Assembly: GCA_026991575.1 (NCBI GenBank)
Contig: JALXBF010000190.1
Coordinates: forward strand, 1-32,557
Direction: 5' to 3'
From: Planctomycetota bacterium
GTDB lineage: Bacteria > Planctomycetota > Planctomycetia > JALXBF01
Length of the DNA: 32,557 bases
Made by a program: the position numbers and the translations under genes. This document shows positions 16,181-22,958 of this stretch, in pieces; within the stretch, counting starts at the first letter, position 1; every line of letters starts with the position of its first letter. The notes beneath the pieces were generated by a model. That model had not been told where the DNA came from. It searched no databases and saw nothing but the letters and a program-made list of their open reading frames with translations.

Positions 16181-17350
16181 ATGAGAGTGGCCATCGTGAT
16201 ACGCAGGCTGGATCCCGGTCGAGGGGGGGCTGAGGTCTGGACCGCTCAGCTCGTCCGTTCCCTGCTTGCCGACGGCCACAGCGTGACGGTCATCTCCGAG
16301 CAGCTCGCGTTGGAGCCAGCGCAGCGCCTGGAGTTTCTCCGGATCCGCTTAACCCGCAGGACGCACGACGGCCGCCGGTTGGAGTTCGCAGCTAAGGCGG
16401 CGGCGGCCGCCCGGCGGCTCGCAGCCGATGTCACACACGATCAGGGAGATGGCTGGTACGGCGATCTGTTTCAGCCGCACGGTGGCACTCGGAAGGCGTC
16501 GCTTGAGCACAGCCTGCGCCGGCTTCCTCCGATGCTGCGCCCCTGGAAGCGGGCCGCCGTGGCTGTGCTGCCTCGGTACCGTGTCCATCGCTATCTGGAA
16601 GCACGCCAATACGCGCAGGCCGAGACGATCTATGTCGCGGTCTCCGAGCTGGTCGCACAGCGGATGGTGGCCGACTACGGCATCGATCCTGACCGGATCC
16701 GGGTAGTTTACAACGGCGTGGATACCAGGCGGTTCTGTCCCGGTGTCATGGCCACGGCCGGCACGGAGCTGCGTGCCCGGATCGGTGCCGGACCACGGAC
16801 CACCGTCTTTGCGCTGGTGGCCACCAACTTCGCGCTGAAAGGCGGACCACAGCTCATCGAAGCGTTCGCCCGTCTGCTACGTCGCGGTCACGACGCGCGT
16901 CTGATCGTTGCCGGTACCTGTCCAGCGCTTCCACAACGATGGCTCTACTGGCGGCGCGGTCTGCTTCGCCATGTCTTCTTCACCGGTCCGCTGGTAGACC
17001 CGCGTCCGATCTACGCAGCAGCCGACGTGTACGTCCATCCCACGTTTGGCGACGCGTGCAGCCTGGTGGTTCTGGAGGCGATGGCGATGGGGCTGCCCGT
17101 GATCACGACGTCGGCCAACGGAGCAGCGAAGCTGGTGGAGCGGTTCGAAGCCGGCGCGGTACTGCGTGACCCTGCCGACATCGACGCACTGGCTCGCGTC
17201 CTGGAACTGGCGTGTCGGTGGGAGTGGCGTTTTGCGCACGCAGCGGCTGCCAGAGCCGCCAGGCCCTGGCTCGACTGGCAGCGCAACTACCGCGCTATCA
17301 TCTCGCTCTACGAACAGGTCGTACGCCGCAAGCAACGGTTGGCCGGCTAG
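16181..17350 (+). CDS. GT4-family glycosyltransferase, probably LPS core
   Basis: This 389-residue group-1 glycosyltransferase has the GT-B layout. The N-terminal acceptor domain starts VAIVIRRLDPGRGGAE with the glycine-rich loop, and the C-terminal donor domain has VVYNGVDTRRF (175-185), TNFALKGGPQLIEAF (215-229), VYVHPTFGDACSLVVLEAMA (283-302) and GLPVITTSANGAAKLV (304-319). The E-x7-E-type region is replaced by DACSLVVLE, similar to WaaG. The start at the ATG at 16181 has GGGAG 7 nt before it; the open frame to 16121 overlaps the kinase gene and is unlikely. It is the last gene of the hldE operon, so a role in adding a hexose to the heptose core (WaaG-like) is the best guess. Its stop shares the palindrome CTAG with the convergent plsY stop. 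Confidence 0.88.
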   Translation: MRVAIVIRRLDPGRGGAEVWTAQLVRSLLADGHSVTVISEQLALEPAQRLEFLRIRLTRRTHDGRRLEFAAKAAAAARRLAADVTHDQGDGWYGDLFQPHGGTRKASLEHSLRRLPPMLRPWKRAAVAVLPRYRVHRYLEARQYAQAETIYVAVSELVAQRMVADYGIDPDRIRVVYNGVDTRRFCPGVMATAGTELRARIGAGPRTTVFALVATNFALKGGPQLIEAFARLLRRGHDARLIVAGTCPALPQRWLYWRRGLLRHVFFTGPLVDPRPIYAAADVYVHPTFGDACSLVVLEAMAMGLPVITTSANGAAKLVERFEAGAVLRDPADIDALARVLELACRWEWRFAHAAAARAARPWLDWQRNYRAIISLYEQVVRRKQRLAG

Positions 17351-18009
17351 CTGCGGCCACGGCCGAACTCGAGCCGGTGCTCCGCACCACTCAAGAGCCG
17401 GCGGATGTTGTGGCGATGCTTGTACAGGATAAGCACCGCCGCGAAGAACAGGAACCAGGTCACGGTGCGGTGTTCGCGTGCGAAGGGTGAAGGCGTGAAG
17501 AACAGGTAGCTTGCGATGTAACCGGCCGTGCCCGTGAGGGTCCCGAGGCTGGAGTAGCGGGTGACAGCGACGACGAGGACGTAGCAGACCGCCGCCACCA
17601 GCACCGCCTTCGGTGCCAGCACGGCCCCAACCCCCAAGCCTGTTGCACCTCCCTTTCCCCCCCTGAACCGCAGCCACACCGGGAACATGTGCCCGAGGAT
17701 CGCGCTCAGTGCCACCAGTACCGGCAAATCCGCCTGGGCAAACACCCCAACGGAAGGCACCAGCCGGAGCACAAGCCAGGGCAGAGCAAGCGTGGGCACC
17801 GCCCCTTTCAGCGCATCAATGGCAAGCACCGCCACGCCCCATCGCCAGCCGCAGACACGGGCAACGTTGGTAGCTCCGATGTTCCCGCTAGCATACTGGC
17901 GCAGATCAACGCCTGCGACTGCGCGAGCAACGAGCAGACCGGTCGGTACGCTGCCGCACAGGTAGCCCACCGCACAACAGCCGATTGTAAGCCAGATCAG
18001 CTCCGTCAT
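17347..18009 (-). CDS. plsY: Acyl-phosphate:glycerol-3-phosphate acyltransferase PlsY
   Basis: PlsY is the integral-membrane enzyme that acylates glycerol-3-phosphate with acyl-phosphate, the first step of phospholipid synthesis in most bacteria. The 220-residue protein has several membrane segments and the three conserved blocks: GSVPTG (19-24), SGNIGATNV (41-49) and GHMFPVWLRFRGGKGGATGLG (106-126). Length is standard. The charged C-terminal tail (KHRHNIRRLLSG) is typical. It is transcribed towards the glycosyltransferase gene; the two stop codons overlap at 17347-17350. A divergent promoter region of about 150 nt separates it from the ggt-like gene. Confidence 0.95.
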   Translation of the reverse strand: MTELIWLTIGCCAVGYLCGSVPTGLLVARAVAGVDLRQYASGNIGATNVARVCGWRWGVAVLAIDALKGAVPTLALPWLVLRLVPSVGVFAQADLPVLVALSAILGHMFPVWLRFRGGKGGATGLGVGAVLAPKAVLVAAVCYVLVVAVTRYSSLGTLTGTAGYIASYLFFTPSPFAREHRTVTWFLFFAAVLILYKHRHNIRRLLSGAEHRLEFGRGRS

Positions 18010-18162
18010 GGCATGGCAACGTTCTGTTAGACTCTTGGCCGGTACCCTTTATCCTACTGTCTCCCCAAGCAACCGCTGGAGTCGCTTCCCTGGGCGGTGA
18101 CAAGAACTCGGCGGCATCGGCGAGCCACAGCGTGTGTGTGCGACTGAGTGAGGCAGGTATCG

Positions 18163-19872
18163 ATGCGTGGTCATTCCCTGTGCTTGCTCTGCTTCGTGTG
18201 TGCTGCAGGAGCAGCTTCGGTGAGTTCTGCCCAAGAGGTAAGCCTCAGGTTCCGGTCGACCCGAGAGCTGCCGGCCGTTGCACGCAACGGTATGGTAGCC
18301 ACCAGTGAACCGCTTGCTGTCGAGACGGGCCTCGCCGTGCTCAAAGCTGGCGGCAATGCGATCGATGCAGCCATCGCCGCAGGGGCCATGATCGGGCTGA
18401 CCGAACCGATGAGCTGCGGCATCGGCGGTGACCTATTCGCCATCATCTGGAGTGCGCGTGATCAGAAGCTGTACGGGCTGAACGCCAGCGGACGTGCGCC
18501 GAAAGCGGCAACAATCGAGCGTCTTCGCAAGCTCGGCTACGAACACATGCCCGTGCGCGGGCCGTTGAGCTGGACCGTTCCCGGCTGCGTGGACGGTTGG
18601 GCAGAGATGCACCGTCGGTTCGGATCGATGAAATGGTCGGAGCTGTTTCAGCCGGCGATCCGAGCCGCAGAGCAAGGCTTTGTCGTCCGGCCCGTGATCG
18701 CACGCTACTGGCGTAACGCGGAACGACTGCTCAGCCGCTGGCCCTCATCAGCCCGCACGTACCTGGTCGACGGCAAGGCCCCGCGTGCGGGTGATCTGTT
18801 TCGCAATCCTGACCTGGCGCGCACCTACCGGCTGATCGCCGAGCATGGTCCGGAGGCGTTCTACCGCGGGCCGATCGCCCAGCAGATCGCAGCCACCGCC
18901 CGGCAACTCGGCGGCCTGATGACGGTCGCGGACCTAGAAGCTCACCGTTCCACGTGGGTCGAACCGGTTAGCACAACCTACCGTGGCTACACGGTCTGGG
19001 AGTTACCGCCAAACGGCCAGGGCATCGCCGTGCTCCAGATGCTCAACATCCTAGAGGGATTCGATCTGAAACAACTCGGGCACAACAGCGCCGAGTACCT
19101 GCATCTGCTGATCGAAACGAAGAAAATCGTTTTCGAAGATCGGGCACGGTACTACGCTGACCCGGAGTTTGCCGATGTGCCGCTGCAGGCACTCATCTCA
19201 AAACGCTACGCTGCTCACCGCCGCAGGCTGATTGATCCCAGGCGTGCTCGACGCTCGGTCCCGCTAGAGGATCCGCGACTGGTTGTCAGCGACACGATCT
19301 ACATGACCGTTGTGGACAAGGATCGAAACTGTGTGTCGTACATCCAGAGCAACTACTACGGGTTCGGCTCGGGTATTGTGCCCGAGGGGCTGGGCTTCGC
19401 GATGCAAAACCGCGGCGCCCTCTTTGCTCTGGATCCTGAGCACCCAAACCGGCTCGAGCCGGGAAAGCGGCCGTTTCACACGATCATCCCGGCGTTTGTC
19501 ACTAAGGACGGCAAGCCGTGGTTCTGTTTCGGCGTGATGGGCGGCGACATGCAGCCGCAGGGGCAGGTGCAGGTGTTGCTGAACATCATCGAATTCGGTA
19601 TGGATCCGCAGAAGGCGGGCGCCGCACCACGGTTCCGCCACTTCGGCTCCTCGACGCCGCGGGCCGATCATGTGATGACCGACGGCGGCCGCGTGGGCCT
19701 GGAGCGGGGCATTCCCGCCGAGGTTCGCCGCAAACTCGAGGCAATGGGCCATCGGCTCTTGCCCCCCGGCGGCGCATTCGGCGGCTACCAGGGCATCCTC
19801 ATCGACCATGAGCGGGGATTGCTCATCGGAGGCTCGGAGGTTCGTAAGGACGGTCTGGCGCTGGGGTACTGA
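18163..19872 (+). CDS. ggt: Gamma-glutamyltransferase-family Ntn-hydrolase
   Basis: This exported protein of 569 residues starts at the ATG at 18163 with a signal peptide ending near SVSSAQE. It follows the GGT fold: GMVATSEPLAVETGLAVLKA and GGNAIDAAIAAG, then the self-cleavage/nucleophile region VVSDTIYMTVVDKD, where T378 aligns with the catalytic threonine that becomes the small-subunit N-terminus. NYYGFGSGIV and RPFHTIIPAF follow. The oxyanion region reads MGGDMQPQGQVQ rather than the classical GSPGG, which is usual in the YwrD-like/cephalosporin-acylase-like branch, so glutathione may not be its substrate. A gamma-glutamyl peptide or another amide is possible. The redoxin lipoprotein starts 121 nt downstream; a TAGAAT box (19914-19919) in that gap is a possible separate promoter but lacks a good -35. 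Confidence 0.9.
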   Translation: MRGHSLCLLCFVCAAGAASVSSAQEVSLRFRSTRELPAVARNGMVATSEPLAVETGLAVLKAGGNAIDAAIAAGAMIGLTEPMSCGIGGDLFAIIWSARDQKLYGLNASGRAPKAATIERLRKLGYEHMPVRGPLSWTVPGCVDGWAEMHRRFGSMKWSELFQPAIRAAEQGFVVRPVIARYWRNAERLLSRWPSSARTYLVDGKAPRAGDLFRNPDLARTYRLIAEHGPEAFYRGPIAQQIAATARQLGGLMTVADLEAHRSTWVEPVSTTYRGYTVWELPPNGQGIAVLQMLNILEGFDLKQLGHNSAEYLHLLIETKKIVFEDRARYYADPEFADVPLQALISKRYAAHRRRLIDPRRARRSVPLEDPRLVVSDTIYMTVVDKDRNCVSYIQSNYYGFGSGIVPEGLGFAMQNRGALFALDPEHPNRLEPGKRPFHTIIPAFVTKDGKPWFCFGVMGGDMQPQGQVQVLLNIIEFGMDPQKAGAAPRFRHFGSSTPRADHVMTDGGRVGLERGIPAEVRRKLEAMGHRLLPPGGAFGGYQGILIDHERGLLIGGSEVRKDGLALGY

Positions 19873-19993
19873 ACCACCTGGCACGCGCCCGACGCAACGT
19901 GGGCTCGCTCCGCTAGAATCAAACGACAGCAGAGGATCCGTCATTACGGGCCAGGGCTATACCGGGCACCACCAACAGGGGAGGACTCACAGC

Positions 19994-20533
19994 ATGCGTG
20001 CGCGTCGCTACAGCCGTCGTGCCTTCCTGGGTACGCTCGCGGCCGTGGCCGTCAGTGGCTGTGCCGGCTCGAGTGGGCGGATGTTCAACTCTTACCTCGG
20101 CAAAACACCGCCGACACTCCAGGGCCAGTTTACCACCTGGCTCAACGGCGAACCGACCGACTGGCCGGAGCTGAAAGGCAAGGTGGTATTCATCACGTTC
20201 AGCTTCTTGCAGTGAGGGGGGTGCCGCATGTTGCGGCCCCACCTGGTCAGGTGGCACAAGGAATTCTCCAAACAGGGTCTGGTGGTCATCGAAGTCGAAG
20301 ACGGTCGGATCAATAGCCTCTCAGAAGTCCAGAGCCACGCCCAGGAGAATGAGCTCCCGTACGTGATCATCCACGACGGGAACGGGGAGATAACTGCTCG
20401 GTTCGGCATCATGGCTTATCCGTCCGCGTACGTGGTGGACCGTTCGGGGAAGGTGATCTGGGAAGGACATCCGGGCGCGGACCAGGCCGAAAGAGCGATT
20501 CGGCGTGCCCTGCAGGAAGGCACGTCAGGATAG
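19994..20533 (+). CDS. Selenocysteine-containing thioredoxin-fold lipoprotein (in-frame TGA at 20213-20215)
   Basis: Read through one TGA, this is a single 179-residue protein. Residues 1-23 are a Tat-type lipoprotein signal: SRRAFLG (7-13), a hydrophobic core and lipobox AVSGC with C23 as the lipidated residue. Residues 40-175 are a TlpA/ResA-like thioredoxin fold: LKGKVVFITFSFLQ leads straight into the active site U74-G-G-C77, then RPHLVRWHKEF, LVVIEVE, a central strand with the cis-proline motif (AYP, P143) and AYVVDRSGKVIWEGHPG. The TGA replaces the codon of the attacking cysteine of the CxxC motif, exactly where selenocysteine occurs in known redox selenoproteins. GGGGAGGA lies 8 nt before the ATG at 19994. 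Neither half alone makes a complete fold: the first stops one residue before the active site and the second would begin right after it. A bSECIS-like hairpin follows the TGA. The alternative is a nonsense-mutated pseudogene, but no other damage is seen. No sel genes are in this window. Confidence 0.82.
20239..20254 (+). promoter_or_regulatory. Candidate bacterial SECIS element
   Basis: CCACCT (20239-20244) and AGGTGG (20249-20254) form a perfect 6-bp stem closed on a GGTC loop (20245-20248). The loop begins 29 nt after the TGA at 20213-20215. Bacterial SECIS hairpins lie in the coding sequence just after the UGA (loop roughly 16-37 nt away) with a G among the first loop bases; E. coli fdhF uses the same GGUC loop. 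A second hairpin, GCCGCA-TGT-TGCGGC (20223-20237), stands between the TGA and this one and may stack below it. Confidence 0.72.
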
Positions 20534-20710
20534 CAGCACCGGACCGGGACCGGTCAGGATCCGCCACCCCCCCTCTCGCACTGGCAGCACTACCGCACCG
20601 CTGCGCGTCGCAAAGAACCACGGCCGCGATCCGCGCCCGGCCGTAACACTGGTGGATACTTGCCGGTTGTCGGACCAAGCGATGTGTTCACCGCCGACCA
20701 ACGGGAGCGG

Positions 20711-21595
20711 ATGATGCTGGTTGTGTTACCGTGTCTGGATTCAGACGAGATGGCCGCGCAGCGGCGGCGCGAGCTGTGCATCTCGCGCGAGCTGGCAGCC
20801 CACCTCGGCCGCACCGCACTGCAGGCCATCAAGAACGGTTACTACATAACTGACAGCGGTGACCGCGTGGACTGGCACGAGGAGATCGCCAATGCGCGCG
20901 CTCGCAAGATCAGCATTCCGCCCGACGAAGAGCTGCCACCGCCCCCCGGCCACACGTTCGCGGAGACAACCGTGCAGGTCAGCAACGAAACGACCCTCGG
21001 AGCAGCTCGGCGTCTGGTGGACCGAGGGCTGCGCCCGCTCGCGTTGAACTTTGCCAACGGCATCCATCCCGGAGGGGGATTCCTCACGGGTGCACGAGCT
21101 CAAGAGGAAACGCTCTGTCGTTCTAGTGCTCTGTATGCGACACTGGTTGGCGACCCAATGTACGAGGCCCACCGGCAGAGGCCATTGCCGGATTCCACCG
21201 ACTGGGCAATCTACTCGCCCGACGTCCCAGTCTTTCGAACGGATGACGGCAGGACACTGCCACGACCGTGGCTATTGAGTTTTATCACGTGTGCTGCCCC
21301 GTACGCGCCGACCGTCGGTCAGCCCAGGTCAGCGAATCTGCTCAGACAACGGATACACCGCGTCCTGACCATCGCCCGAGCCTACGGGCATGAGACGCTC
21401 GTGCTGGGTGCGTGGGGCTGCGGTGCGTTCGGCAATGACCCGGTGCGCACGGCGCGTGACTTCCGCGCAGCGCTGGAAGGTCCATTCGACGGTGCGTTCT
21501 CCGAGGTCGTCTTTGCAATTGCCGACTGGTCACCCGAGCGGCGCCGCCTCGGTCCGTTCCGGGATGTGTTCGCCCAGCCGGCCGGCAAGCACTGA
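20711..21595 (+). CDS. TIGR02452/DUF2263-family protein (microbial-type poly(ADP-ribose) glycohydrolase-like)
   Basis: This is a cytosolic protein of about 294 residues. The key stretch is LNFANGIHPGGGFLTGARAQ followed by EETLCRSSALYATL: GGG at 121-123, seven residues, then QEE at 131-133, which matches the PARG signature GGG-x(6-8)-QEE with both catalytic glutamates. Flanking blocks (SNETTLGAAR near 91-100, LSFITCAAPYAP at 189-200, VLGAWGCGAFGNDP further on) are standard for the TIGR02452 family. It probably removes ADP-ribose from proteins or nucleic acids. I chose the ATG at 20711 (GGGAG close before); an ATG at 20714 or 20750 is possible and would be nearer the family's usual N-terminus. 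A GGTGCA/TGCACC hairpin (21674-21691) lies about 80 nt after the stop, without a T-run. Confidence 0.85.
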   Translation: MMLVVLPCLDSDEMAAQRRRELCISRELAAHLGRTALQAIKNGYYITDSGDRVDWHEEIANARARKISIPPDEELPPPPGHTFAETTVQVSNETTLGAARRLVDRGLRPLALNFANGIHPGGGFLTGARAQEETLCRSSALYATLVGDPMYEAHRQRPLPDSTDWAIYSPDVPVFRTDDGRTLPRPWLLSFITCAAPYAPTVGQPRSANLLRQRIHRVLTIARAYGHETLVLGAWGCGAFGNDPVRTARDFRAALEGPFDGAFSEVVFAIADWSPERRRLGPFRDVFAQPAGKH

Positions 21596-22958
21596 CCCTC
21601 CTTGAGACGCGGTGGCCAACCGCTGCCTGTGCCCGGCCACCCGGACCGGCCACCATCCCGCTGCATCAGAGCTGGTGCACTTCGTTGCACCCGACGCGGT
21701 GCAGTTAACAGGGAGGTCGAAAGAGGGACGGTGCTCCGACAACCGTTCTTGAGGCCCCATCGCAGCGTGCTCCCTGTCCTCCGCCGCAGAGTTCTCTTCG
21801 GGCCGTATCGCCAGGCGGAGCATCGCCTCTGGCCGACCTTCGACACCGGGGCGTCATCGCCGCGCAGGTTGTCGCGGAACAGTCCCAGCAACGCGGATGC
21901 CAACGCACCATGGCGGGGGAAGCATCTCCGGGGCGATCGAAGCCCCCGCCGGCCGTCGACCTTTGCCGGTTTTCGTGGGCTCCGTGCGAGCCCTTGGACC
22001 ACTTCCCCGCGACAACGCGCGGCTCGTCGCGGAGCGGTCACGCGGTGGTTTTTTTCCCGTGGCGTGTGACGCACCACTAGTAGCGGCGCGGTGCGCCACA
22101 ACCGCCGGGCCAAGCGCGAAGCGGGACCCCAGGCCGCGCCACGTGCGGCGCGCCCGTAGTCCGCCACACCGGGACGCTCCCGGCAGCACGACCCGCCCGT
22201 CGCCAGGCCGGCTCATCCGCCTCCCCCGGACGGCCACCTTGGCAGCGCGTGCTGGTTAGGACCGGGATGGTTCTGACGGGTGTAATCGTCGGAGAGCTTC
22301 TGCACATCCTCTGCTCGAAAGCTTCGGACGGGCAACGATCGAACTTGCCCGAACTCCGTCCGGGTTGACTCGCGTTGCCCGATCTGTCCGCCGGCAACGC
22401 GCACCGCGACAGGGCGGACGGAACAATCGCACTGCTACCTCGAGGGGCAACGAGCACGCCCGGAATCTGCGCCGGGTCCGACCCCGCTGCTACGTTCCAG
22501 CGTCGCCTGCTGCCGGCCCGCCGCGCGGTTCGAATCCAGTTCGCCTGCGGCCGGGCTGCTGGCCAGGTCCTGACCAGCCGGCGAGGTGGGCTGACCAGCA
22601 GGTGCGACGCCCTGAAGCGACTCGCAATACCGGGGCAGCATCCCCGCTCGCGGCTGCAACCCTGTCGACGACCGGGTACCGCTGGCCGTTTCGAGCGCCG
22701 GAATCGACCAGCCGAAAGGATTGGCCGTACTGTATGTCCGTCCGATCGGCACGATCCGTCGTGCTGCTGATTAGAGGCTAGCGGAGGGGGGTAGTTTGCT
22801 CTTGCGGGGCTGCGGGCCGAAAGCTAGACTTCGGGTGAGAGCATTTCGGGGATTCAGCCGACGGCGTGCACGTACCGACCAACACCCGTTGACAAGAACC
22901 ACAACACCGGGTGCGCCATAGGGTTACCCCGGGCTGGTCCACGTCGTGAGGCTAGACG
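21596..22958. other. 1.36-kb stretch without a convincing gene
   Basis: Several open frames of 60-155 codons exist on both strands, but none has a recognisable family, a good ribosome site plus conserved-looking composition, or the codon pattern of the neighbours. Inverted repeats are frequent: GGTGCA/TGCACC (21674-21691), CCGCGAC/GTCGCGG (22007-22032, with a T7 run 16 nt later at 22049-22055), the nested set at 22325-22401, CGGGG/CCCCG (22631-22646), and a direct repeat of CTGACCAGC (22570-22578, 22591-22599). It may be decayed coding sequence, a structured RNA locus, or plain intergenic DNA. The promoter of the DUF4954 gene should be at its right end. Confidence 0.6.
22325..22401. repeat. 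Cluster of nested and mutually exclusive hairpins built on GGCAACG
   Basis: CGGACG-GGCAA (22325-22335) pairs with TTGCC (22345-22349) and CGTCCG (22357-22362), leaving a 7-nt bulge. CGCGTTGCC (22371-22379) pairs perfectly over 9 bp with GGCAACGCG (22393-22401) around a 13-nt loop. In addition GGGCAACG (22330-22337) could pair instead with CGTTGCCC (22373-22380), so alternative folds compete. A further GGGCAACG copy is at 22445-22452. No protein gene explains it. Confidence 0.5.

Noticed and set aside
20228-20533. An independent small gene starting at the ATG at 20228
   Set aside because: It would begin just after the active-site CxxC and lack the first strand and helix of a thioredoxin fold. 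It is in frame with the upstream part, so readthrough of the TGA is the simpler reading.
22007-22055. Hairpin CCGCGAC/GTCGCGG followed by a T7 run as an intrinsic terminator
   Set aside because: The T-run begins 16 nt after the stem rather than directly behind it, and no gene ends nearby (the previous stop is about 410 nt upstream).
22527-22537. GGTTCGAATCC resembling a tRNA T-arm (possible tRNA, even tRNA-Sec)
   Set aside because: Only two of five T-stem pairs form, and no acceptor, D or anticodon stems can be found around it on either strand.
22213-22752. Minus-strand frame of about 180 codons broken by one TAG
   Set aside because: No recognised family, no clear ribosome site and no conserved motif; kept only as a hint of a possible decayed gene.
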